From: Liolophura sinensis
Lineage: Eukaryota; Mollusca; Polyplacophora; Chitonida; Chitonidae
Length of the DNA: 64,000 bases
Direction: 5' to 3'
NCBI RefSeq assembly: GCF_032854445.1
Contig: NC_088301.1
Coordinates: forward strand, 22,497,808-22,561,807
Below, piece after piece: positions 11,166-23,264 of this stretch; position 1 is the first letter of the stretch, and each line of letters begins with the position of its first letter. Made by a program: the position numbers and the translations under genes. Below the pieces are notes generated by a model. It did not search any database, was not told where the DNA came from, and saw only the letters and a list, made by a program, of their open reading frames with translations.

Positions 11166-11780
11166 ACTGCACCCATGGCTGACCGCCTTCAAAAGTATAA
11201 AAGCTATTTTTTTTAAATCGTTTAAACACCAAATGAATAAATCAATCAATCAAACAATTAATCTCACCTCCAGTTTGACAATGAGCACCTATATTGTTAT
11301 AGCCTATGACATGGTGCGTGTACAGCGGATAACACAGTGTTTACATGACACTGACCGTAACAGTAGGCTATACACGTGCTTGTAAAATGGTCAAGTCAAA
11401 TCTGCCTTGATAATTTCACGCACATACATGTACATGCATGCAGCCTTTTATTGTTGCCATACGAGGGAATGGCAACAGAAGTGGTGTCAATAGCGTGTAA
11501 ACATCACCGTCAATTTGCCAACGCATTAATGTAAATTTCCACGTGGCATTTGATTACGTCAAATCAGACATGAAGTGGTTACAATCACCGATTAGATCTA
11601 CATCGTGCATGCTGGAGAACGGCGCGTGGCATGTTGTTGCTTTCCAGCTTGTTCCACGGCAACCACTTTGAAAGACTTATTTCTATCATGTGTCTTTTAC
11701 TCCCATTAGAAAACTGGAATAAACAGTTGGGCAATATATGTTGGGCTCAATTCGCTACATGCCTGACTGACATGACGAAT
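11166..11780. other. No recognisable feature
   Basis: Contains one TACATGTA (11427). No exon or repeat seen. Confidence 0.4.
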
Positions 11781-11784
11781 GAGA

Positions 11785-11940
11785 ACGCTTAATGCGACGC
11801 GATGGTTAAAGCGTCTGTCTTGTAAACGTTAGATCCGGGGTTCAATAACGACTCCAGTCATACATAAGACTTTAACATCAGGAATCTCACTTGGACTAAG
11901 TCAAGTATTACTATAAAAACCATTCATTTCTTAGGCATAT
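11785..11940 (+). mobile_element. tRNA-Thr-like SINE head (SINE-D fragment)
   Basis: GATGGTTAAAGCGTCTGTCT, then TGTAAACGTTAGATCCGGGG and TTCAATAACGACTCC. A-box, TGT-anticodon and B-box-like segments are in the spacing of a tRNA-Thr. The acceptor stem does not pair and the B box has an insertion, so this is a tRNA-derived repeat rather than a working tRNA gene. Confidence 0.5.
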
Positions 11941-12104
11941 TTTATATCATTTAATAACTTTCCTGCAGAACCAACGTTTCGACCACCGAATGTGATTTGA
12001 AAACAAATAAATGAATGACGATTTAAACTATGGAGACTATAATACTGGTACAGATAATTCATTCGATACAATTTTCGAGGGATGGGGGAAAAAAGCACCG
12101 TATA

Positions 12105-12235
12105 TACTTTGTAACGATGATACACGTTGGTAGCGATCATTACACGTTGGTAACGATGATGATACATGCTGGTAACGATCAATACATGTTGGTGGCGATG
12201 CTACAAGTTGGTAGCCAAGATATACGCTGGTACTG
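12105..12235. repeat. Imperfect tandem repeat, about 20 bp
   Basis: Six or so copies of a TGGTAACGATSATACACGT-like unit, with variants TTGGTAGCGATCATTACACG, CTGGTAACGATCAATACATG and TTGGTGGCGATGCTACAAG. Confidence 0.75.
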
Positions 12236-12239
12236 TGTG

Positions 12240-13480
12240 CAATACATTAAAATAACCATCTAGTGAAAAGTTACAAGAGACAGTGTGTTTACAAAGGAAT
12301 AGAGGCACAAGCCCAACGACACTGATAAAAAAAGGCCATGTCCGATGGAAAACAGGATTCTTTTGTATGCATACCTAGGTGAACATGTGGGACAACTTCG
12401 AAGAAAATCGCAAAACAATTCTGTCACCAAATATAATCTGAATGATCCCAATGTATGGCCTTAGGTTTGACACAGAAAATGAATAGGGTTCTTCCAAATG
12501 CCTAAATGTACGTGTGATATAAGTTAATTCTGCCTATAAGCCTTCATAAGATAGTGTGTTTGCACAAAAATGGACAGACGAACGGACTTACACCAGTAGC
12601 TAAGACAATACAAGCAGCCTAACTTTGGCCGAAGGATAAAAACTGTCTAAACTACATGATTAAACATTTGTTTACTGACACAAATCATCACCATACCCTA
12701 TACAGGGCATACTTTTTTCTTGCAAATGTGATTTTGCGTTCAAGTTGAGCGGGTGTTCATAAACAATGTATTGTTGTGCTCATGGCATAGTGAGTGTAGA
12801 GGTCAATGTACATCTCCACGTTTTTAATTTCAGCGCATGTAGTAGGGAAAAACCACATATTTCCGGTCAACCTAAGTATTTCCTAATCGATGAAAACATC
12901 CTATATTACAGATTGCCCTGAGCTCTATTATACGTTTCAAGCTTTAGTTTGTTCGACGTGATGGTTGGTTATTGCTGGGGGAATTACTAGCAATAGTTTG
13001 ACTGTTTGGTTTGATTTAGGAACGGCTCCTTACACCATTATATACAGGAATGGAATCGTCGTCCGCATTGTTTTGTACAGTACATTTTTACCCACGAGGG
13101 GTTGCAGGCAGTACGCGCTCCCTAAGTGGAATGGGTAGAAATAATTGGGATTTCGGCTATTAGAGTTTACTCATTCCTCCCAAAGGGGCTTTCCTGTGTT
13201 TACGTAGTATTTTATTCCAGCCTTTGTCCGATGCCTACAGGACTGATGGGATCAGACCCCATCTGCTACTGGGATAGTCTGAACTTTGCCATTTCCAATT
13301 GATTCCACATCTGCCGGGAAAGCAAGGCACTTGTTAAAAAAGAAATGTTGTGAGTCGGGATATCCCACTGGTTTTCCGTCTAGACTTGGTGAATGTTTGA
13401 GCACGAAGATCGCCAGAGACAACAGCAGTTATTGCGTGGCCCAAACCTCATCAATAACTGTAGAACTGACCTGTCACTGC
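12240..13480. other. No recognisable feature
   Basis: No exon or repeat family identified. Confidence 0.4.
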
Positions 13481-13902
13481 ACATCGCACGTGTGACCCCT
13501 CTCGCTTCTCCTCCCCGCTCTCATCCTGACGTCGCCCAGCCCTCTCTGTCGCTCCACCCACAGTCGGTAGCCCGCTTCATATCTTGTGGACAACAATTCC
13601 TGATATGACCAAAGTGACGGAGACACGGAACGTGATATAACTCGCAGCCACGGCATGGGTAAAACGAAGGAGCCTAGCATACATGAATAACGGACGTTCG
13701 CGCGCAGACAGGGGAGCTTGCTGTATGTCCTGCCCGATCGTTTTTTCCGCGTGCATCCTGAAGTCATGCCTGGCTCCCCGTCACTCACCATGACTGTTCG
13801 GTCAATAGGCCACAAGAAAACCTTAGATCGCCTTGGGGAGACCCCACACAGCTACAGCGTACGAAGCCAAATCTAGACAGAGCTATACTCTGGAATCGTC
13901 AG
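13480..13902 (+). other. Possible non-coding first exon with a strong splice donor
   Basis: A less AT-rich island containing a CRE-type TGACGTC (13527) ends in a textbook donor, TCGTCAG|GTGAGT, at 13902/13903. Short reading frames inside it stop before the donor, so if transcribed it would be 5' untranslated. The linked gene is unknown, and the evidence is only the donor and the base composition. Confidence 0.2.
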
Positions 13903-13914
13903 GTGAGTGCTGCA

Positions 13915-13917
<3 letters not shown>

Positions 13918-13989
<72 letters not shown>
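13918..13989. repeat. (TA)n microsatellite
   Basis: About 36 TA units, just after the candidate donor. Confidence 0.97.
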
Positions 13990-13992
<3 letters not shown>

Positions 13993-16980
13993 ACTTTACT
14001 TTATAAGATTAAGGAGTTATATTAAAATTTTAGTTTCATGCTGTATACCTTACTTTATTATTTGATTCCTTTTATGGAATACATTTGTTAAATGCGGTTT
14101 CAGAACGGGTGCACGTATGTCGTATTTGTGAAGAAACATGGGTGTTTTTCATTTTTTACCACTGTTACCGGTATAAATGCGAAGGACACATCGCACAGGT
14201 AGATTCAGTATGTACACTACATAGACGTGTGCGTAACTGTATACTTTGTACGCACACAACTGCCGTCTTATTGATCGGTTGATTGATTGATTTTTTATTC
14301 ACTAATATACCATATATATCATATAAAGACTATTATACTATTATTATACTATATTTTATACCATTACAATTACAATTTCTGTGTTGCACGGTGTTACTGA
14401 TTTTATTACCTGGCTTTTAAAGGTATTTGTCATGACATTGGGCTTAAGGCCATGTATTAAGGCCGTTGGTTGGGTAATTCTGAGTTAATTACGTCAGTAA
14501 CAGACGGATGTGTAGGATCTGTCAAGTATGTACCAGCAAGAGCCATACCGACCTTTCGTGGTTGCACAAATACATGTATCTGCTGGCCTTTTTTCAGCCG
14601 GCTTAAATCAGAGACAGATGCTGTAGTGAACATGTCGGTGTCGGAACCGTGATGCGTATCAGCAAGTATCGTATTTTACCGGCCTTTTATGGCTGGTCAA
14701 ATATCTGTTGGCCTTTTTAGAATCTTACATAATATATAATGCCTAACACTATGGAAAAATGGTGCGAATACTTATTATTTGAACAGGTTTTAGACGACAG
14801 TAATTGGAACTTCAGGAAGAAGTTTACATAAAATACATTGAAGCTCTGTACACTATGCTGCAACCGTTTGCGTCTAAATGAGATTCACAGAAGTTTGTAG
14901 AAAATACTACTCGAGATGGTGCTGATATCTCCTCGCGGACAAAAAGTACACCATATGCATTCTGTAGGTATATCTTTCTCTCTCTCTCTTTTCTGTATTT
15001 ATTCACTGTTGGAGAAGACGCTTGATTCAAAATTTTATATTTAGATATAATGTGCGGGCAACGCGTGACAAATATTTCAGAGTCACTCCTGCGCACAGAT
15101 GCAGAAATCATCGATAAATTGCTAGAACCTCAATTTTCTGGATAATGTGCTAATGTGGGCAATTGGTAAATCTGGCTTCCCTTATGGGCTGTAAGAGTGA
15201 GTCACGCTGTCAGCGCTGTAAAGCCTCTATCCTCATAATGGAGGCTGCACGGTGGATAGTTGTAAATCGATCAAATTTGGTTTTCTTCACTCATAAAGCT
15301 CACCGCCATCGTATACCTAAAAAATCTTTGAATAGGCGCTAAAATCAAATTAAAAAAAATAAATAAATAAACGAATAAATAAAGAAGTAAATAAATAAAT
15401 AGGTCAAATTTGGATGGGTTTCGCGCGGCCGAAATTCTTTTATGGGAAAAATCGTTTATATTACTGTTGACGTCTTTGATTCATGTCGACCCACATTACA
15501 CGAATGTCGTATTTTGGTATTATGGATTTTTTTTCTAAATTCAAACGAACATTAATTAACTATTCATCTAAAACGCTTCCATTCCATGTTGATTCATAGA
15601 CATCTAGGGAGTTCTCTTCACAACATCAACACCATTTTGTTCCTGTCAAAGCAATGTAATGTTACTACATGATCCATGACGTTGTAGTCACCAAACCTGT
15701 CGGGCGTTGATGGTAGCTCTGACCCTATTCTCTATTGGGAAACATTTTTAGGCCCCAAGATTTGTATCCACATTCCTGCTTTTACGATGACGATTTGTGG
15801 GCAAACTTGGAACTTAGTACTCATGTATTTATAAAGAAGAACAATGGGTTTTCCAGCCTGGACCCGAGTTGCCATTGCCTGGAAAAAGGTGCCCTGTATA
15901 CTGGTGATGTCCATGATGCTGTGTCCGCTATTGATGTACAAATCTTGATTATTGACAACTTTATATAAATTAGCATCGTACACGATTTGGATAGGCATTT
16001 CATTCGTTCACCTAGAACATTATTTGCATCTTTTCAACATCAATGAAAATTGCTGACTGCTTCCCTATGGATCGGTGTTAATTTGGGCTTTATATGCTTT
16101 CTTAGTTGGTTTGTGTGGAAGGTAATTTTGGTAATTTGAATTGGGCTTGCGATTATTGACCTAGAACGTCCGTTATTGTTGACGCCTCACTCTAGCATAC
16201 GAATGTCTCTTTGTCTTAGATTTGCAATTTCCTTTCTTACACACATATCAATGAGATACCGACAGAAGTCCGAAGGGTAGTAGTTTCAACAGCGCGACGT
16301 CACAGTGGGTAGACCAAATACATCACAGATGAAACTTCACCACGCAACATGTTTCGCGTCACATCCGCTTGACCTGATTGTAAGAATATTGATTATGATT
16401 GGTCAAATTCATGTTCTTGATTGACAGTTAGGACAGGTCTGTGGTCAAATCGTTACCTGGTAGATTGCTGGTGTCGGTGCATAAGCACCTAGTGTTGGGA
16501 ACTGCCACGACTACATTGTACCGCGATTATCTGGTATTGAAGGAAAGCCAAGAATACACAGGCATCGTACTTAATATCTAGTTTTATTGATACAGAAGCA
16601 AACCATTATTTGTCCAGAGATGGTTACGCGCTGTTTTCCTGACCTTGGCGATGTGCGGTATTGTTCATATTTAGAGCTGTCTAAACACGCACTATTGAGA
16701 TCATGTAGCTAAGCCGATCAAGAACCAATTTTCTTCCGTTGCATTCAGATAAGGTTCTCTGGCTGATATCTCGCGCACCACACACATGCGCTCGGGTAAT
16801 CCCATGACCGTTATTTGCTAGACTGTTTTTGTCTTTAAAATCTGTAGTTCGGATGCTCGACATACGTGTACATGTATGATGACTGTGAATGTACTGCATA
16901 CGTTAACATCAGCTTGCCGGATACATGTATGTAGAATATTTAGCACCGCACCGTACAGACTATTCTACGACTTAAAAGTG
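13990..16980. other. No gene seen
   Basis: About 3 kb of AT-rich sequence. TACATGTA occurs at 14571, 16867 and 16922, and an A-rich AAATAAAT run lies at 15350-15400. Open frames at 15.7-16.0 kb overlap on both strands and lack splice or homology support. Confidence 0.4.
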
Positions 16981-16984
16981 TAGT

Positions 16985-18170
16985 ATATGTATCTCCTTCA
17001 ACCATATGGTCCTTACGACATTACTGTATCAGCTCCTTCGACGTCATTTATTTATTTATTTGATTGGTGTTTTACGCCATACTCAGGAATATTTCACTTA
17101 TACGACGGCGACCAGCATTATGGTGGGAGGAAACCGAGCAGAGCCTGGGGGAAACCCACGATCATCCGCAGGTTGCTGCCGGACCTTCTCACGTACGGCT
17201 GGAGAGGGAGTCAGCATGAACTGGACTTGAACTAACGGCGAACGCATTGGTGAGAGGCTCCTGGGTCACTACGCTGCGCTAGCTCGCTAACCAACTGAAC
17301 CACGGAACCCTACCCCCTCCCCCTTCGACATCATGGTATCATCTACTCTGCTATCACAGTATCACTGCTACGACATTCCTGTATCAGCTACTTCGACGCC
17401 ATGATATCAACTCCGCTAGCACTTTATCACCCGCTACGAGATTACTTTATCAGCTACTTTGACATCATGATATCATCTCCTCCGCTAGCACTATGTCACC
17501 CTCTACGATATTACTACATCACCTCCTTCAACATAATGGCACTGTATCATCCGCTAGGACATAACCGCCTCGGCCCTGTCGACACCATTGTATCATGTAA
17601 TCTGACAGCACTGTGTCACCGCTACATTTACCATCCATTGTGATAACACTGTATCACCCGCTACGACATTACAGTATCAGCTCTTTCCGCATCGTGCTAT
17701 CTTCAACTTTGCTAGTACTGTAACACTGCCGCTACGACATTACTGTATCAGTTCGACATTATCGCGTCACCCCTCCATCGCTATGTCACCGACTGTAACA
17801 TAGTCTTATCCTTTCTTTTGATATTACCCTGTCATCTTCTCTACTATTACTTTATCATCGATAGCGACATTACCGTATCAGATTCTTCGACATCACGATA
17901 TACTCCTTATCATTATCACCCAACACACGACAAAACATTATCGTCTCCTTCGATATCACCGTATTATCTACTCCCCTGTCATTATCATCCACCATACGAC
18001 AAAACATTATCATCTCCGTCGATATCACCGTATCATCTACTCCCCTATCTTAATCACCCAACATACAATAAAACAGTATCGTTTCCTTCGATATCATCGT
18101 CTCATCTACGCCCTTATCAGCGTCACATACGTCACCTACTACGAGACAACTGCAACATCTCCTAATTCGA
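16985..18170. repeat. Degenerate satellite, about 68-71 bp, split by a SINE
   Basis: Units consist of GCTACGACATTACTGTATCA, then GCTCCTTCGACATCATGGTA and TCATCTACTCTGCTATCACA. They recur with many substitutions up to about 18165. The later units (17890 onward) form a subtype with ACGACAAAACATTATC. SINE-A interrupts the array at 17048-17321. Confidence 0.8.
17048..17321 (-). mobile_element. SINE-A, full length, with target-site duplication
   Basis: Starts with the (TTTA)n tail and GATTGGTGTTTTACGCC, and ends with the reverse tRNA-like head GCTAGCTCGCTAACCAACTG. It is flanked by CCTTCGACGTCAT (17035-17047) and CCTTCGACATCAT (17322-17334), 12 of 13 identical. The duplicated word is also part of the host satellite. 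Confidence 0.92.
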
Positions 18171-18404
18171 CACCACTGTATAATTTACTCACAATTCAGG
18201 CTATGTAAGAAGATGTCATTCATACCTGTTAGGTTGCTGTGCTTGTTAATTAGGTTTTTGCGTTATCAAAAAATTAAGAGGAAATAAAGAATTCCTTTTA
18301 AATATTCTGACTCTGTTACTATATTTATACTCGTAGGTTTCCAATTAACAGCGAAATACCATGGAGAATTACTGTTTTCTCTTTGAGACAATCCATCCCA
18401 GATT

Positions 18405-18583
18405 ATGGCATTTTGGCACATTTAACAAAGCATTTTGGCACATTTAATCAGGCATTTTGGCACATTTAACAAAGCATTTTGGCACATTTAATCAGGCATT
18501 TTGGCACATTTAACAAAGCATTTGGCACATTTAATCGGCATTTTGGCACATTTAACAAAGCATTTTGGCACAATTAATCAGCT
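18405..18583. repeat. 22-bp tandem repeat with 44-bp dimer order
   Basis: Eight GCATTTTGGCACATTTAA units whose ends alternate strictly between CAAA and TCAG, giving four dimers. Two units have single-base losses near 18520-18540. Confidence 0.95.
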
Positions 18584-19849
18584 AATCAGCGTGGATTCTA
18601 TATCCCTTTAATGGATAATAACCGTCTGAAAGTAAGTACAAATATACATGTAGCTACAAGTAGCGATTGGGTTGTCGGATAAAGTATTTTTCAATAGCAG
18701 CAAGAAGTATCATTTCTGTAGTCTTTTTTAGGGTCCAACATTGAGGCGGGCGCTTTAACCAATTGGCCACCGATGCGATCGTTAATTTCTGTCAGAGTTA
18801 ATCTATGTCCACGCATCCACACTGGATGTTTTTCCGGAGGTGTTGAAACCTTTAAAATGAATCCAGTTATCACCAAAAACAAAATACGCCAAGCTTGTCT
18901 ATATACAGGGCTAGTGCTCTGATCTTTACACTCTGGAAAACGAGGATAAACGATGATTTATACATACGATCACATAGCGTCAACTAACCCAAGGTGCACT
19001 TAAGACTGCTTTATTCTATGAAGGAGTATAAAATCGATATAGATGTTGTCTTGTCTCACGATGTCGTTAGATACAGGCTTTCTTGCTCATTATGCCTACC
19101 TTGATTTAAACAGGCAAATCAAAACCTGCCAGTTTTCAATCTATAAGCATTACGATGCCGTTACGTGGGCCTAAAGCGGACAACAGATACAAATCTGAAC
19201 AACACCTATAGAATATCAAATAATATGTTTAGCTTTACACATGTTTAAGTAAACTTCACATGTATAATGGAATAATGCTAGGATATTTCTTTTCATCGGG
19301 TATTGTCTCATTATTGACCTATTCTCAGACGAAAAAACGGAGGAAATGTAATTTTTGCCAGTTGCAACAACCATTGTATCCAATCGATGACAAAGTCAAC
19401 CAAACACTGATGTTAGGAAGTATAGAGAAATGAAAGGATGGCGTTGACCTCAAAATTAGCAGCCCAGTTTTACCTCTATTCATGCAGTCAGTAATGAAAG
19501 CAAACTGTACGTGACACACTGCAATCACTTCGCCGATAAAGTACTGTTGTTGTTGTTGCCAAGGCTCGATTGACTGCGCACATGTTGTGCTGCTAGACGG
19601 CCAGTGTTCCTCAGCGCTTGTTAATATATGCTGTCATGGTAGTTATCTTGTAAAATCTGGCCATTGCTTTGTGGAATGGACAGTCTCAGGTGTGTAGGTA
19701 GGCAGTAATTATTTCCATCAAAGTATTTGGATGTCTTTTTTGTTCCACATGTGCAGGATAATTTCGGAATACAGGTCATGTAATGTGAAATCATTATTTC
19801 CCTTCTCGTGAATTTTCTGCGGAATAATTGAGCCGAAGCGAACATATGT
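18584..19849. other. No recognisable feature
   Basis: Contains TACATGTA (18650). No exon or repeat identified. Confidence 0.4.
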
Positions 19850-20165
19850 ATGCTTGGGTTTTGCGCCGTATATAACAATTTTTCATTCATATGACGACGA
19901 GTCATTCGCTGTGTTTCTGTTTGTGAAAGTTCGAGTCCATGCGGCCAAAGAGCGGAAGTATCATGCTGAAATGGGACCACACCCAATCACCCAATTATGC
20001 TAACATCGGATCAACTAGTCCTGTTTCCTTGCTCTCACCTCTGACAAGAACTATTTTTAAAGTTTTTGATTTGACCCGACCCGCAGTTGATTCAGGAACT
20101 CCCGACGGGCCGAATCGTGAACATGGGTCTATCTGATAACATGGAAATCTCGTTGTTAAACGGAT
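19850..20165 (-). mobile_element. SINE-C copy
   Basis: TTGCGCCGTATATAACAATT, then TTCATATGACGACGAGTCAT, GTCCATGCGGCC, GAAGTATCATGCTGAAATGG, CTAGTCCTGTTTCCTTGCTC and a final ATTTGACCCGACCC. The block order is that of 3102-3375. It shares the AACAATTTTT..CATATGACGACGA segment with SINE-B, so the two families have a related 3' module. Confidence 0.65.
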
Positions 20166-21332
20166 ACAGATTCGACACTGACTGACTGACAGTGGAGACT
20201 AGGTGTCCGAATGTGAACCCTGCAGCCTTGGTCACAGTTGAATAAATCTGCCATACCTAAAATTAAGCTTAAGATAGGCTTAGCCTGAACTTGCCTATCT
20301 CTCACTCCAGCTAATCAGGATCGATCCTGTATCCTTTAAACGTCGTTACGTCTTACATGAATTTCACCCTATATACTCACCCTATATAATCAACTCGTTG
20401 TACATTTCTAGTCCGTATTGTGCTGAATGGTCGGTATGAATATTATCAAGCCTCACGCTTGTCTTAACCACTTTGCTGTATATGCAAGGTATTCCCTTCC
20501 ACGGGAGTTTTGTTTAATTACATATTAATCGGTTAGTGGCATAACCAGCTCAGGTATAGGAAAGCCCCTCTTCGATACATCTTATGTGGGTTGAATATTC
20601 TCTGTTGAGCGGATCACAGACTGAAGGCGTTCCACACACATTTGTGCAATTGTGTTGTTGACACTACAAAATCGTCTCTATTTGGTTAAAGTATGCACAT
20701 AGAGTGATATTGACTTTACTACCGGTTGTTTTCAAAACCCGTCTTTGAATTGTACTTATAGGTGTGGTTCTGTAGTTCCCGTTGGCTTCAGGCTGCTAGT
20801 GCATTCACTAAAATGCCGTAAAATTTGTCCGGAATAATGGTCTGCTCGCATTATGGTGAAAAGGGCCTATTTATGTTAATATATCTTACAGTAATCTCAT
20901 CATAACACCATTTATAGCCGGTCACCCTCGAACAGATAAAAGTGGGTGATCGGCAGCATTTGCCCCGAACGTGTGGATGCCGTTCACCATTTTGTGCTTT
21001 ACTTTATTTACTTTACTTTATGCCCGGCATGAAGCCTACGTGAGTTTTAGTTTTCTCCGAGCAATTTCGAGTTTTTCTCCGTAGTTACGGCGTTCCCCTG
21101 CCGAACAGCACTGATTGACGAGAGCTGACGATGATGAGAGGAAAAGACAGTCTACAATTACTGGCTGGACTCACTGATGGGCACTAGGCAGATATTCATC
21201 AGAAAGGCGACTGCTTCATCAAATATTAACCTGGTCCTGACCTTAATGAACGTCCTGACATAGCCAGCCATTTGTAGACAGACAGCGCGCGCGCCTCGCC
21301 TCCAGGTGAACCCCGCAACTAGCCATCCCAAA
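20166..21332. other. No gene seen
   Basis: A run of TACTTTATTTACTTTACTTT near 21000. Otherwise no repeat or exon. Confidence 0.4.
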
Positions 21333-21343
21333 TGCGCATGCGC
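21333..21343. promoter_or_regulatory. NRF1-type palindrome
   Basis: TGCGCATGCGC is an exact match to the NRF1 (erect wing) consensus, set in a CpG-richer patch with GCGCGCGCC at about 21286. In animals such sites are usually close to start sites of widely expressed genes. No coding exon was recognised within 3 kb on either side. Confidence 0.45.
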
Positions 21344-22229
21344 GTCGAAATTACATGGCACCGCATAGCACGAAAAGCTTTGACCATGCAGACTTCGTTG
21401 TCTGATTTGCGGTATGCCGCATTTGACATTAAATATGCAGCACGCTGTCAGCTAGTTTTGTTTATCAGCTCAAATAAATGAAATGAAATGAACACAGATG
21501 TTTAGACGCTCTAACAGAGCACATTAAAACGGCTGTTATTTTCATATATTTCATATAGAGAAAACTATGGGAAACTGTTGCCTAGGGGTCATGAGGTTTG
21601 TCAGGTCCATGTATGTATCTAGTAAGCTGATAGTTTACCCAGGGCAATAAAGTTTCGTTTACTAATAAACCTGAATGATATTCCTGAGTATAAGGCTTTA
21701 CACTCAAATCAAACAAATGAATTTCTAAAATTTTAGTTTTCCAGTACGACAGCCTCTTCGTTCTCCAGTCAAAGCTTTTCTCGTGATGGGTTTCTTTTCT
21801 TGGATAATGATTGAAGATGAGAAAGGAACAAAATTACAGCTAAAAGGGAAATACTGAAGTACTCCAGCAGGTATACATATAATGCAACAAATAGCTCTGT
21901 GCCATTGTCAGTCAGTCAAAATGTTTACAAAACACGCCCCCTGTGAAAGGTAGAGCCAAATGTAGGTTTAGTTCTCAGTTTTTAACTGATTTTGTATATC
22001 TAAGGCCAGTCACACTGAGTCAATTGTCATTCGGCAAGCCTAACGACAGTGCATTTGAACCATATTCTGTGTGAGTATCTGGGCCAGAATTCTTTACCTA
22101 TATAGGTATAAGCAAGAGAGTTCTGCTTCAAGGGCGATAACACAAATAAAATGTGGTATAAAATCTTGTAAAAGTTAAGTCATATTTAATTTGATCTTGT
22201 ATACACCATATACATAAGTTCTATATAGG
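21344..22229. other. No recognisable feature
   Basis: Non-coding, with no family assigned. Confidence 0.4.
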
Positions 22230-22500
22230 GGGCCTCCTTGGCTCAGTTGGTTAGCGCGCTAGCGCAGCGTAATGACCCAGGAGTCTCTCACCAATGCGGT
22301 CGCTGTGAGTTCAAGTCCAGCTCATGCTGGCTTCCTCTGCGGCCGTACGTGGGACGGTCTGACAGCAACCTGCGGATGGTCGTGTGTTTCCCCCCGGGCT
22401 CTGCCCGGTTTCCTCCCACCACAATGCTGGCCGTATAGGTCGTATAGGTGAAATATTCTTGAGTACGGCGTAAAACACCAAACAAATAAATAAATAGGTT
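22230..22500 (+). mobile_element. SINE-A, full-length reference copy
   Basis: A tRNA-derived SINE. The head has A box TGGCTCAGTTGG (22239-22250) and B box GAGTTCAAGTCC (22307-22318). The body contains CTGCGGCCGTACGTGGGA, AGCAACCTGCGGATGGTCGT and CCGGTTTCCTCCCACC. The tail is GAGTACGGCGTAAAACACCA followed by (AAAT)n. Flanks GTTCTATATA and GTTCCATACA may be a decayed target duplication. It encodes no protein and would depend on an unidentified LINE. Confidence 0.92.
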
Positions 22501-23085
22501 CCATACACTAGAACAAATTTATGCAAATATTTCAATTCATTCTTTCAATTACCAACGCTTTGTTTGATCACCGTGAGGAGATGACGAAGGCAGAACTGTC
22601 ATCTTGTATCATGCTAAACGACTCTATTAACTCAACTGTTTTCTTCTGTATAGCCGTAGAGGTATTATTGTTTTGCAATTCCATCGGTACTCTTTGGCAA
22701 TCGATTCATCTCTGCACGCGCCGCTCCATTAACTGAATACTTTTCTAATGAAGTCCGCATGGCCTTTGTACCTATCAGTATTTATCTCAATATTGGTGAC
22801 CGTCTGTGCCTAATATCGCTTCCCTTTTATCATGGTTGAAGGTGGTAACAGTTATTGGCCCATACATGTCACAGTGAGGTGTAACTTCATCGATCATCAC
22901 GGTTCATTCGACTCTTCTGGTCTAACCCACCATAACATATAGCTTTCGTTCTCAGTTGTATATAATCCATGTCTCGCTGACTGTGCTTCAAGTCCGTAGG
23001 TTTGTGGCTTTAAGTCCGTAGGTTTGTAAGGTAGTGGTTTATTCCGGTTCGCGGAAGTGAAAATTAAGAATGGTGATGAATGCCT
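22501..23085. other. No recognisable feature
   Basis: A locally repeated AAGTCCGTAGGTTTGT (two copies, about 22990 and 23012). No gene. Confidence 0.4.
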
Positions 23086-23264
23086 ACACTTTAAAACATT
23101 AATCCGTTAAATTTAATCATCAATGTTACTGCAACATGATATTATCATGTGGACAATACACCACCAACAAATATCTTTGTCAATCAAATATAACCTATAT
23201 CTATTCTGCCATCACTAAGAGAACACAGTATTCTGTTAATTCAACAGATCACTTTCTACAGTGT
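23086..23264. mobile_element. MITE-A copy, diverged
   Basis: The left end ACACTTTAAAACATTAATCC and the reverse complement of the right end ACACTGTAGAAAGTGATCTG mirror the termini described at 46080-46294. The reverse arm also keeps a TTAACAGAATACTGTGTTCT-like block. Confidence 0.6.

Noticed and set aside
13474-13815. 113-codon minus frame and overlapping plus frames
   Set aside because: Both strands open in a GC-richer island. No recognisable domain and no start/splice support.
15732-15998. Overlapping open frames on both strands (88 and 77 codons)
   Set aside because: Mutually antisense, no homology recognised and no splice context.
22239-22318. A and B boxes suggesting a tRNA gene
   Set aside because: No pairing acceptor stem, and the sequence recurs across the window with a SINE body.
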